Part shown: piece by piece, positions 36,503-44,853 of the stretch
How positions within the stretch are numbered: position 1 is the stretch's first letter
Layout of the letters: each line of letters begins with the position of its first letter
Assembly: GCA_964542315.1 (NCBI GenBank)
Contig: CAZIUA010000004.1
Coordinates: 3,965-67,964 of the forward strand
Source: UBA11524 sp964542315
Lineage (GTDB): Bacteria; Bacillota; Clostridia; Christensenellales; Aristaeellaceae
Length of the DNA: 64,000 nucleotides
Reading direction: 5' to 3'
Notes under the pieces: generated by a model
The model's database searches: none
The model's input: only the letters and a program-made list of their open reading frames with translations
What the model was told of the DNA's origin: nothing
Position numbers and translations under genes: made by a program

Positions 36503-37588
36503 ATGCTTGGCTTTGGCTGCATGCGTCTGCCGATGATCGGCGACGAAGTTGATATTCCGCAATTCTGTAAAATGGTCGACCGCTATATGGCGGAAGGCTT
36601 CAACTACTTCGATACGGCCCATGGCTATATCAACGGCAAGAGCGAGACCGCGCTCAAGGCCGGTCTGACTAGCCGCTATCCGCGCGAGAGCTATATCCTG
36701 ACCAATAAGCTCTCCGGCAATTTCTTCAAGTGCAGGGAGGACATTGCGCCCCTGTTCCAGCAGCAGCTGGATGCCTGTGGTGTGGAGTATTTTGACTACT
36801 ACCTCATGCACGCGATGAACGCGGGCAAATTCCGCCGGTATACGGAACTGGGCGCCTTTGACGAGGTGCTGAAGCTCAAGGAGCAGGGCAAGATCCGCCA
36901 TGTGGGCATTTCCTTCCATGACAATGCCGATGCGCTGGATATGATCCTCACCGAGCAGCCTGCCATTGAGATCGTGCAGATCCAGTTCAACTACCGCGAT
37001 TATGAGGATGCCACCGTGCAGTCCCGCAAGTGCTACGAGGTGTGCCGCAAGCATGGCAAGCCCGTCCTGGTCATGGAGCCCATCCGCGGCGGCAACCTGG
37101 TCGACCTGCCCGAAGCGGCCAAGATGGTGCTCAATGACCTGAATGGCGGCAGCATCGCCAGCTATGCTCTGCGCTTTGTGGCCTCCTTCGAGGGGATGAA
37201 GATGATCCTCTCCGGCATGAGCAGCGAGGCGCAGATGGAGGACAATCTCGCCACCATGAAGAACGTCAAGCCGCTGGATGAACGTGAAATGGCAGCGATC
37301 GGCGAGGTGGTGCAGATCCTGCGCAGCCAGAACCAGATCCCCTGCACGCGCTGCCAGTATTGTACGGAGCGCTGCCCGAAGAATATCAACATCCCGCGCC
37401 TCTTCGCCATCGAAAACACCAAGCGCGAATTCCAAAATGCCCATGTGGAATGGGATTATCAGAATGCCATCAAGGATCACGGCAAGCCGACGGACTGCCT
37501 CGGCTGTGGCCTGTGCGAGAAGGCCTGTCCGCAGTACATCCCGATCCGCAAGCTGCTGCGGGAGATCGCAGACAGGTTTGAGAGCTGA
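36503..37588 (+). CDS. Aldo/keto reductase with C-terminal 2x[4Fe-4S] ferredoxin domain
   Basis: A 361-residue protein. The AKR barrel (residues ~1-270) shows FNYFDTAHGYINGKSE (catalytic Asp and Tyr), ILTNKL (Lys) and YLMHAMN (His). The C-terminal domain has two clusters, CTRCQYCTERCP and CLGCGLCEKACP. Iron-sulfur AKRs of this type are common in anaerobic Clostridia; the clusters probably pass electrons from ferredoxin, but the substrate is unknown. It starts 23 nt after the GH4 stop codon, within the same run, with GGGAGG upstream. A role in sugar or uronate derivative reduction is inferred only from position. Confidence 0.9.
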   Translation: MLGFGCMRLPMIGDEVDIPQFCKMVDRYMAEGFNYFDTAHGYINGKSETALKAGLTSRYPRESYILTNKLSGNFFKCREDIAPLFQQQLDACGVEYFDYYLMHAMNAGKFRRYTELGAFDEVLKLKEQGKIRHVGISFHDNADALDMILTEQPAIEIVQIQFNYRDYEDATVQSRKCYEVCRKHGKPVLVMEPIRGGNLVDLPEAAKMVLNDLNGGSIASYALRFVASFEGMKMILSGMSSEAQMEDNLATMKNVKPLDEREMAAIGEVVQILRSQNQIPCTRCQYCTERCPKNINIPRLFAIENTKREFQNAHVEWDYQNAIKDHGKPTDCLGCGLCEKACPQYIPIRKLLREIADRFES

Positions 37589-37610
37589 TCCTTACGAAGG
37601 AGGAATGACC

Positions 37611-38603
37611 ATGTATATCGCATCTGACGACCGCTATGACGCGATGACGTACAACCGCACCGGCAAAAGCGGCCTGAAGCTGCCTGCAGTCTCGCTGGGT
37701 CTGTGGCACAATTTCGGCAATACCGGCCGCTTTGACACCATGCAGCAGATGTGCTTCACTGCCTTTGACCATGGTGTGACCCATTTCGACCTGGCCAATA
37801 ACTACGGGCCGCCCGAAGGTACTGCGGAGATCAACTTCGGCCGCATCATCAAGGAGGATCTGCATCCTTACCGCGACGAGATGATCATCTCCACCAAGGC
37901 GGGCTACTGGATGTGGCCGGGCCCGTATGGGGATTGGGGCAGCCGGAAATATCTGCTGTCCAGCCTGGATCAGAGTCTGAAGCGCTTGGGTCTGGACTAT
38001 GTGGACATCTTCTATCACCACCGGATGGATCCCAATACGCCCCTGGAGGAAACCATGGGCGCGCTGGCCACGGCGGTGCAGTCCGGCAAGGCACTGTATG
38101 TCGGCCTGTCCAACTACAACGGCGAGACCCTTGAAAAGGCATGCGCCATCCTGGATGACCTGAAGGTGCCGTTCGTAATCAACCAGAACAAGTACTCGAT
38201 CTTCGACCGCACCATTGAAAAGAATGGCCTGAAGGAAACGTCTGCGCGGCTGGGGAAGGGCATCATCGCCTTTTCGCCCCTGGCGCAGGGTCTGCTGACG
38301 GATCGCTATTTGAAGGGCATCCCGGCGGACAGCCGCATCCGCACAGATTCGCGCTTCCTGAAGGAGACCTCCCTCACGGAGGAAAAGCTGCAGCAGATCC
38401 GTCAGCTGAACGACCTGGCGGCGCAGCGCGGTCAGACGCTGGCGCAAATGGCGCTGAGCTGGATCCTGCGGGACGGCATCGTCACCAGCGTGCTGGCTGG
38501 CGCATCGCGTCCGGAGCAGATCCTGGACAACATCAAGGCTGCGGAGAATACCACGTTCACCGCGGAGGAGCTTACCCTCATCGATCAGATCAGCCTGAAA
38601 TAA
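37611..38603 (+). CDS. Aldo/keto reductase, YghZ-type (L-glyceraldehyde 3-phosphate reductase-like)
   Basis: A 330-residue AKR14-like reductase. Motifs are THFDLANNYGPPEG (Asp/Tyr), ISTKAGY (Lys) and IFYHHRMD (His), and the C-terminal NADPH-binding segment is SVLAGASRPEQILDN. E. coli YghZ reduces L-glyceraldehyde 3-phosphate and methylglyoxal. The start is ATG 37611 behind AAGGAGGAATGACC, 22 nt after the previous AKR. It is the last gene of the plus-strand glycan run and is followed by a strong bidirectional terminator. Confidence 0.9.
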   Translation: MYIASDDRYDAMTYNRTGKSGLKLPAVSLGLWHNFGNTGRFDTMQQMCFTAFDHGVTHFDLANNYGPPEGTAEINFGRIIKEDLHPYRDEMIISTKAGYWMWPGPYGDWGSRKYLLSSLDQSLKRLGLDYVDIFYHHRMDPNTPLEETMGALATAVQSGKALYVGLSNYNGETLEKACAILDDLKVPFVINQNKYSIFDRTIEKNGLKETSARLGKGIIAFSPLAQGLLTDRYLKGIPADSRIRTDSRFLKETSLTEEKLQQIRQLNDLAAQRGQTLAQMALSWILRDGIVTSVLAGASRPEQILDNIKAAENTTFTAEELTLIDQISLK

Positions 38604-38609
38604 ACACAA

Positions 38610-38647
38610 AGCCGTCCTGAGCAAACACACTCAGGACGGCTGTTTTA
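38610..38647. terminator. Bidirectional terminator ending the glycan cluster and the YesMN operon
   Basis: Perfect 12-bp stem AGCCGTCCTGAG/CTCAGGACGGCT with an 8-nt loop and TTTT on the plus strand. It lies between convergent genes. Confidence 0.9.
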
Positions 38648-38653
38648 TGCCAT

Positions 38654-40456
38654 TCAGGAAATGGTCTCATCCGGGAGGATGGGCAGGCGCAGGATCACCT
38701 TCGTGCCTTGGTGCTCGGAGCTTTCGATGTCAAAGCCGTATTGCGTGCCAAGCTGCAGGCGGATGCGCCGGTAGATATTGCGCAGCCCCAGCCCGATGGC
38801 GCTGCTCGTTTCACTGTTGCCGTATTCGGCGATGCTGGCCTTGAGTTCCGCCAGCGCCTCAGCGGACATGCCCTTGCCGTTGTCCGCGATCACGAACTGC
38901 ATCTCATCTTCACCCACGCGATGCCCTTCGATGCGCAGGATCCCGTGCCCGATGATCTGCTCCAGCCCGTGGTACATGGCGTTTTCCACGATGGGCTGCA
39001 GGATCATCTTCAGCATCCGGCATTGCAGGATGTTCTCGTCGATGTCGAATTCCGTGGAGAACCGATCCGGATAGCGGGCGTTCATGATCTGCAGGTATTT
39101 GTGGATGCAGTCCAGCTCCTGCTGCACGGTCACGATATGTCCGCCCTTGATGCTGTAGCGGAAGATATCCGACATGGCGCCGGAGATCGTGACGACCTCG
39201 GGCGCATCGTAGGCCAGGCCGATGCTGGAGAGGCAGTTGAGCGTGTTGTAGAGGAAATGCGGGTTGATCTGGCTGCGCATGGCGAGGATGTGCGCCTGCT
39301 TTTCCTCCAGCTTGGCGTCGTAGAGCGCAGTCTGCTGGTCGAGGTTTTCCTGCGTGATCTGTTCGACCTTGTCCAGCAGGAGGTTGATGTTCTCGGCAAT
39401 GAGGCCGCTCTCGTTCTGGTAGGGGATCGACAGCCGCTGATGCAGATCACCGTCTTCCGTGCGCTGCTTGAGGAAGTCAGCGATGTCCTCTACCGGCTCG
39501 GCCACATTCTTGGACGTCGCCCAATGCATGAGCAGCATGACGGCAATCATGGCCAGGAAGAGCAGCAGGCCGACCACGATGAGGTTGCGGATGTCCTGGG
39601 TGATCTCAGCGATGGGGATGATGGAAACGATCTTCCAGCCAGTGCTTTCGATGGTCTGATATTGAGCGATGGATGCCTTCCCGTTGTAGCTGAGGTGATC
39701 GTTGACGGTCTGCGTTTCGCCCTCGAGCCAGAACACGTCCGTGAACACTTCGCCCGGTGCGGTGTCCTTGTTGCTGACGATGACCCGGTTCTCCTGGTCC
39801 AGCAGCAGGAAGAGGGAATTCTGCGTCGCGCCGTCCACCTGGACCAGCTTCGTCAGCTGGTAGATATTCAGCACGAGCACGCCCACGCCGATCTTGCTTC
39901 CGTCGCCGGTGAGGTAGGAATGGAAGATCGGGAACACATACGCGTAGAAGTGATCGTGATACCCTTCGACGTAATCGATGAACGTCGGCTGAATGAAATC
40001 CGCATCGCGAATGCCGTATGTGCGGATGAGGGCCTCCGTCACGCCCTCGTCATTGCGGACGGGGTCGGAGATCTTCCGCGTACCGTTGTTCAGCAGGAAC
40101 ACGCTGTAGATATTCGGGTTGGATGTGGTGATGGAGCTGATCATCTCCATGATGTAGGGGTACAATTCATAATTGCGCACCGGATTGCTGGAGATCAGCA
40201 CCTCCTGCACATATTCGGAGTAGGTGAGGATGCCCGATGAAGACCGCAGCGTTTCGGCCGCCTCGTTGATGGACTGGGCGACTGCGTTCATCTGGCTTGT
40301 GGCGAGATTCATCGCCCTGCGCGTGCTCAGATCCACCGCGCCGGTGAAGAAAATGCCCTGCACCAGTACCATCAGCAGCAGGATGCACACCGTCAGGAAG
40401 CTGAACTGGCTCTTCAGCGGCAGATGGCGCAACCGGGAGCGGCGTTTCTTCCTCAT
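38654..40456 (-). CDS. YesM-type sensor histidine kinase
   Basis: A 600-residue membrane sensor. TM1 is at ~20-42, an extracytoplasmic dCache-like domain spans ~45-290, TM2 is LIVVGLLLFLAMIAVMLLM, and a HAMP follows. The His_kinase domain has the phosphoacceptor in MRSQINPHFLYNTLN, and the ATPase domain has IVENAMYHGLEQ and VIADNGKGMS. YesM kinases sense extracellular carbohydrates or their binding proteins. It overlaps the regulator gene by 4 nt (ATGA). Its position facing the glycan cluster suggests that it controls the transporter and glycosidases. Confidence 0.93.
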   Translation of the reverse strand: MRKKRRSRLRHLPLKSQFSFLTVCILLLMVLVQGIFFTGAVDLSTRRAMNLATSQMNAVAQSINEAAETLRSSSGILTYSEYVQEVLISSNPVRNYELYPYIMEMISSITTSNPNIYSVFLLNNGTRKISDPVRNDEGVTEALIRTYGIRDADFIQPTFIDYVEGYHDHFYAYVFPIFHSYLTGDGSKIGVGVLVLNIYQLTKLVQVDGATQNSLFLLLDQENRVIVSNKDTAPGEVFTDVFWLEGETQTVNDHLSYNGKASIAQYQTIESTGWKIVSIIPIAEITQDIRNLIVVGLLLFLAMIAVMLLMHWATSKNVAEPVEDIADFLKQRTEDGDLHQRLSIPYQNESGLIAENINLLLDKVEQITQENLDQQTALYDAKLEEKQAHILAMRSQINPHFLYNTLNCLSSIGLAYDAPEVVTISGAMSDIFRYSIKGGHIVTVQQELDCIHKYLQIMNARYPDRFSTEFDIDENILQCRMLKMILQPIVENAMYHGLEQIIGHGILRIEGHRVGEDEMQFVIADNGKGMSAEALAELKASIAEYGNSETSSAIGLGLRNIYRRIRLQLGTQYGFDIESSEHQGTKVILRLPILPDETIS

Positions 40457-41892
40457 GCGGATCCGCCTTCTTCCCGCCTGCGGTATTCACTGGGCGTGCA
40501 GCCGACATGCTTTTTGAATACCTTGTCAAAATAGAAGTAATCGTTGTAGCCGATCCGGTCGCAGATCTCCTTGAGCGGCAGCGTGGTGGTGGTGAGCAGC
40601 TGGCGGGCGTGCCCCATCCGCAGGCGCGTGATGTACTGCGTGAAGGTCAGCTTCGTCTCCTTGCGGAACAGCTCGCAACAATAGCTGACATTGATGTAGA
40701 ACCGGTCGCACAGATCCTGCAGGTTCAGGTTGTCCATATAGCGCTCATCCACATGGCGCAGCAGCATCTGGAAATGCTGATACGCGGAGCCGTCGCGCAC
40801 GTCCGTCTGGGGGCTGAGCTGTTCGCCGAGGTACTGGCACATCGCATGCAGATCGCTGAATTTCTCCACCAGCGAATAGGCCTTCAGGGGGATGATGTCA
40901 TCCAGCGCATCCGTGCGCGGAAGGCGCGAGGGCAGATCCTCAGCGATCAGATTCCACAGCGCGAGGGCATCGTTGGTCGTCAGGCCCTGTGCCTTGAACA
41001 GATCCGGCAGGGAGGCGAAATAGCATTTGAGCGAATCGCTCTTGCGGACCTGCAATTCGCGGCTGATGCGCTGCCAGATATCGAACACGCGCGAATTCTG
41101 CGCCGCCCTGAAGCGGAAGACCTTCTGATCCGGCTGGACGAAGCGGTCGAACATGGCGAATTCCGCCAGGCGCAGCAGGTGGGGGAGCTGCTGAATGTCG
41201 TTCGCCATGGGGGAGAATCCGCAGCTGTCCATCTGGTCAGCCTGTGCGCAGAAAGCCGCATGGATGGCCTCCTGCGCGCCTTCGGTGCAGTTGATGAGGT
41301 AGACCAGCTTGCGTGGCCCCATCCGGAGCGTCAGCAGCTGATGCGGCGCATTCACCTTGATCTCCACCGGCGGTACAGCGGTGTCCGAGAGGATCACTGT
41401 GGCGGCCTGCCAGCAGGGGAGGAAATCATGCGCATAATAGGGCCGAAGCAATTCTGCCACGCTGGCCGTTTCGTTGTTGAGGGCGGAATACAGCGTCAGG
41501 TCGTCCATTTTGTGATGGGCCGCCAGCTGCTGCTCGATCTTTTGCAGGATGGCCTGGGCGTTGGCCACATCCAGCGGTTTGAGCAGATAATCCAGCGCAC
41601 CGGCGCGGATGGCCTGTTGTGCGTAGGCGAATTCGGAAAACCCGCTGATGATGACGAATTCGGTGGGGATCTGCTGCTCACGCGTCTTCTGGATCAGGTC
41701 GATGCCGGATAATTCCGGCATGCGGATGTCGGTGAACACAATGTCCGGCTGCTCGCGCTGGATCATCCGCAGCGCGTCCATGGGGTTGGTTGTTTCATGA
41801 ATGATATGGAAATGCTCACTGCCGCGTTCCAGAAACTTTCGGATGCCGACAAGCGCCCACTGCTCGTCATCCACGATGATCGTGCGGTACAT
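40453..41892 (-). CDS. YesN-type response regulator, REC plus AraC-type DNA-binding domain
   Basis: A 479-residue regulator. The receiver domain (1-120) has VDDEQWA, the phosphoacceptor Asp in DIVFTDIRMPE and the Lys in LLKPLD. A long middle segment follows, and the C-terminal ~100 residues form an AraC/XylS double helix-turn-helix (LRMGHARQLLTTTTLPLKEI, then IGYNDYFYFDKVFKKHVGCT). The start is ATG 41892 (AGAAGTGAAG upstream). The YesM/YesN pair with an LplB/YtcP transporter and an alpha-glucuronidase parallels aldouronate-utilisation loci of Paenibacillus. Confidence 0.93.
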   Translation of the reverse strand: MYRTIIVDDEQWALVGIRKFLERGSEHFHIIHETTNPMDALRMIQREQPDIVFTDIRMPELSGIDLIQKTREQQIPTEFVIISGFSEFAYAQQAIRAGALDYLLKPLDVANAQAILQKIEQQLAAHHKMDDLTLYSALNNETASVAELLRPYYAHDFLPCWQAATVILSDTAVPPVEIKVNAPHQLLTLRMGPRKLVYLINCTEGAQEAIHAAFCAQADQMDSCGFSPMANDIQQLPHLLRLAEFAMFDRFVQPDQKVFRFRAAQNSRVFDIWQRISRELQVRKSDSLKCYFASLPDLFKAQGLTTNDALALWNLIAEDLPSRLPRTDALDDIIPLKAYSLVEKFSDLHAMCQYLGEQLSPQTDVRDGSAYQHFQMLLRHVDERYMDNLNLQDLCDRFYINVSYCCELFRKETKLTFTQYITRLRMGHARQLLTTTTLPLKEICDRIGYNDYFYFDKVFKKHVGCTPSEYRRREEGGSA

Positions 41893-42014
41893 GTCTTCAC
41901 TTCTTTCTTTCGCAGGTGTGCAAACGATACACATATACAATTTATCATATCACATTCTGAACGATCGCGCTATGGTCATTTTTCGTTTTGCGCGCTGGAT
42001 GATTTTCGGGCACG

Positions 42015-42057
42015 AAAAAACGGCATCACCGTATCATACTTGCGGTCATGCCGTTTT
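42015..42057 (-). terminator. Terminator after yajC
   Basis: Perfect 10-bp stem AAAACGGCAT/ATGCCGTTTT with a 21-nt loop, followed on the minus strand by TTC after a T-run. Confidence 0.8.
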
Positions 42058-42070
42058 ATGCAGATCGGAC

Positions 42071-42475
42071 TTAGTTCAGGGATTCGGACTCATTCTCGAT
42101 GGTCACGTCTTCCACGGAGCGCACGGCGAAGCGGGCGATCACCATGCTCAGGTTGTCACGGCCGACGGAGATGGTCAGCGTGTCGTCCTTGATGTCCATG
42201 ATGGTGCCATAGATGCCGCCGATGGTGCAGATGCGGTCGCCGCGCTTGAGGGCGTCCAGCATGGCCTTTTCCTTCTTGCGGCGCTTGTTCTCGGGGCGGA
42301 TCATCAGGAAGTACATGATGACGACCATGATGAGGATGGGGGACAGCTGGAGCAGGATTGCCACGATGGACTGACCAGCGGTCATTTCGGTGGCAGCGCC
42401 AGTGGTGTCCGCAACGGCGCCGGCTTCTTCGGCCACGGCGGTGGCAATGCCCAGCAGCTTGTAGAGCAGTTCCAT
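42071..42475 (-). CDS. yajC: Preprotein translocase subunit YajC
   Basis: A 134-residue single-pass membrane protein, accessory to SecYEG/SecDF. The helix is LQLSPILIMVVIMYFLMIRP, ending in the typical FLMIRP motif, followed by basic RRKKEK. The cytoplasmic domain is GDRICTIGGIYGTIMDIKDD. The N terminus is longer than usual, with a hydrophobic Ala-rich stretch before the helix. The start is ATG 42475 with AAAGGAGAAATTC upstream. It is monocistronic, with its own promoter and terminator, and secDF is not adjacent. Confidence 0.92.
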   Translation of the reverse strand: MELLYKLLGIATAVAEEAGAVADTTGAATEMTAGQSIVAILLQLSPILIMVVIMYFLMIRPENKRRKKEKAMLDALKRGDRICTIGGIYGTIMDIKDDTLTISVGRDNLSMVIARFAVRSVEDVTIENESESLN

Positions 42476-42524
42476 AGGTAGAATTTCTCCTTTCAAATCG
42501 GTCAGCTTTTCAGCATCGTTATTC

Positions 42525-42553
42525 ATTGTATCATACTTTTGTCTTTGTCACAA
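42525..42553 (-). promoter_or_regulatory. SigA promoter of yajC
   Basis: Minus strand: -35 TTGTGA, 17-nt spacer, -10 TACAAT. Confidence 0.7.
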
Positions 42554-42622
42554 GGGGAAAATGCATATGAAACCCGGATTTTCCAATGAAAATCGCGGCC
42601 ACTGCCGGTGCGGAAAAAGTGC

Positions 42623-42651
42623 TTGCAATAATTGGCGCTATCGTATACAAT
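42623..42651 (+). promoter_or_regulatory. SigA promoter of the secreted 618-aa protein
   Basis: -35 TTGCAA, 17-nt spacer, -10 TACAAT, 39 nt before the start codon. It is divergent from yajC. Confidence 0.85.
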
Positions 42652-42690
42652 GAAAACGACCATATTGGACATAATAAAGGAGGAATCCGT

Positions 42691-44547
42691 ATGAAAAAGC
42701 TGCTTGCTATGATGCTGGCGCTGATGATGTGCCTGAGCCTGCTGCCTGCGGGCGCCGAATATGGCGTCATCGGCGGCTCGGACGGCCCGAAGTCTGTTAT
42801 CGTCAGCACGGTCGGCAATGATCTGATCCTGTTTCCGGACGACCTGACTGTGGCCGCGCAGGAGGCCGGCCGGAAGATCGACGCCGAACTGAAGGTCGCC
42901 GAGGTAGCGGGCATCGCGACCGGCGATGATATGCTGGATGCGGCCCTGACTGATCTGCTGCAGTCCATTGCTATCCGGACATCTCAGCAGGAGGATGAGT
43001 TCGATCTCGCCCTTGCGCTGGGCCAGACGGATGTGCTGACCTTCGGCATGGCCACTGCGGAGGAGGAAGCGTTTGTGCGCTCCAACCTGCTGGGCAGCAC
43101 CATTGCTGTTCGTTCTGAGGAGCTGGAGCCCCTGCTCGACCGGCTGCTGGACATGATGTTCCAGATGGAGATGCTGACCGAAGACGAGGTCAACATGTTC
43201 AAGGAAGCCATTGCTGCGTTGTCGGACATGATCGTCACCATGGCGGAAAGCGGCAGCTTCGATACGTCCATGACGATGGAAGACTTCCTCACGCTGGATT
43301 ATTCTGCGGTGATCGACCTGCTCCCCACGCTGACGCAGAAGCTCGAGATGATCGAGAACCCCACTGTCCCCAAGAACTGCGATCCCGCTGCCATGGGCGG
43401 CAAGATCAGCCTCACCAACGAGGACATGGTGCAGCTGATGAAGGCGTACCTGCAGGTGCTGCGCGATAATCCCAAGCTGATGAACTTTCTGGCTTCCCAG
43501 CTCGGCTATTATACCGAAGCTCAGCTCGACGTTCTGTGGGATACCGTGAAGGACAGCGGTATGTATGCCACCGAGGAGGATTTCCGCAAGGAGAACAAGT
43601 CCTTCGAATCCATCCTGAATGAAGAGGAAGCTGCGCTGGACGGCAAGAAGCTGCTGGATGGCACCTATGACATCCTGATCTGTGCTGACAAGGATGGCCA
43701 GGTCGTGTACATGACGCTGACCATGCCCATCTTCACCGAGATCGGCAAGCTCTACGCGGCGGACACCGAGATCGCGCCTGATCAGGCCGAAGAGACGACC
43801 GCTGCGGCGGATGCTTCCGCGCAGGAGCTCGAAGGCACGACCACTGTCGTGACGCTGGAATACTACCGTCAGACCGTCGCTGAAGGCGTCAGCCATGTGA
43901 TCAACCTGACCGCGGACGAGGAAACGATCACCATCGACACCCTGGCGAAGGATAACACGGCGCATATCGTCATCAGCACCGTGGATGAGGAGCCCATCAT
44001 CATCGATGTGACCCTTGCGGACGGCATCCTGACCGCCACCCTGACCATGAAGCCCGACGACGAGAACGAGCTGAGCTGCACCTTCGAGGGTATGTATGTC
44101 TGCACCGAAGAGGCGTACAAGCTCTCCCTCAAGCTGACGGGCACCAATGTCTATACGCCCGAAGAGGCGGAGACGCCTTCCGTCAACGGCCTGACCCTGC
44201 CCGGCTTTGAAAGCCACAAACCCCAGCCCCGCACCGATGTGCTGGAGATCGCCTACGTGGCGGATTACACCCGCAATGGCGTTGACTTTGAGGGCACGAC
44301 GGACACGACCATTGCCTACAACGATATCCGCATCGTGATCAAGGGCAGCAGCCGTTCCAGCGAGGCTGCCGCTTCCATCGCCGCTGAGGATGCGATCCAT
44401 CCTGCTGCGCTGGACGATGCGGCCTTCGCCAACTGGTTCGTCACGCTGATGAACACCCTCAACAGCTGGACTGGCACGCTGCTGACCGCGCTGCCGGAAA
44501 GCATGATGACCTATATCTACTATATGATGGGCATGATGGGCATGTAA
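42691..44547 (+). CDS. Secreted acidic protein with N-terminal IGGSDGP motif
   Basis: A 618-residue exported protein. The signal peptide is residues 1-22 (LLAMMLALMMCLSLLPAGA). The mature N terminus reads YGVIGGSDGPKSVIVS, close to the IGGADGPT motif recurrent at the start of many clostridial secreted proteins. The rest is acidic, Thr/Glu/Asp-rich, with alternating helices and beta-strands (TMTLEYYRQTV-type repeats, ~430-600) and a hydrophobic Met-rich C-terminal end (MMTYIYYMMGMMGM). No enzyme motif was found. The start is ATG 42691 after AAAGGAGG. It has its own promoter and terminator. Confidence 0.75.
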   Translation: MKKLLAMMLALMMCLSLLPAGAEYGVIGGSDGPKSVIVSTVGNDLILFPDDLTVAAQEAGRKIDAELKVAEVAGIATGDDMLDAALTDLLQSIAIRTSQQEDEFDLALALGQTDVLTFGMATAEEEAFVRSNLLGSTIAVRSEELEPLLDRLLDMMFQMEMLTEDEVNMFKEAIAALSDMIVTMAESGSFDTSMTMEDFLTLDYSAVIDLLPTLTQKLEMIENPTVPKNCDPAAMGGKISLTNEDMVQLMKAYLQVLRDNPKLMNFLASQLGYYTEAQLDVLWDTVKDSGMYATEEDFRKENKSFESILNEEEAALDGKKLLDGTYDILICADKDGQVVYMTLTMPIFTEIGKLYAADTEIAPDQAEETTAAADASAQELEGTTTVVTLEYYRQTVAEGVSHVINLTADEETITIDTLAKDNTAHIVISTVDEEPIIIDVTLADGILTATLTMKPDDENELSCTFEGMYVCTEEAYKLSLKLTGTNVYTPEEAETPSVNGLTLPGFESHKPQPRTDVLEIAYVADYTRNGVDFEGTTDTTIAYNDIRIVIKGSSRSSEAAASIAAEDAIHPAALDDAAFANWFVTLMNTLNSWTGTLLTALPESMMTYIYYMMGMMGM

Positions 44548-44571
44548 GCGCACGCGTGACCTGCAATAATG

Positions 44572-44620
44572 TCCCGGACTGGCTGGAAAAGATTCGCCGG
44601 TCCGGGATCTTTGTCTTTTC
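44572..44620 (+). terminator. Terminator after the secreted 618-aa protein
   Basis: Eight-bp stem TCCCGGAC/GTCCGGGA enclosing further weak pairing, followed by TCTTTGTCTTTT. Confidence 0.75.
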
Positions 44621-44704
44621 AGCGAAATGCGGAGGCATTTGCTGCCGGATTTGCAAAAAGAAAGGCTTTTTTCGCCCATTCAGACAATCAACGCTGGAAG
44701 GATG

Positions 44705-44733
44705 TTGCAATCCGCCGGCAAATATGCTATAAT
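44705..44733 (+). promoter_or_regulatory. SigA promoter of the CNNM/CorC gene
   Basis: -35 TTGCAA, 17-nt spacer, -10 TATAAT. The ~115-nt leader to GTG 44854 has no recognisable riboswitch. Confidence 0.85.
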
Positions 44734-44853
44734 ATAACTTGGTATGTTACAACGTTTTATGCTGACACGTCCGCTGCTCCTGCGGCATACCATTGCAGCG
44801 GCGTGCATATGCTGCGGCGAAAATGCCGCATGACCTTGAAGGAGGTAATCTCT

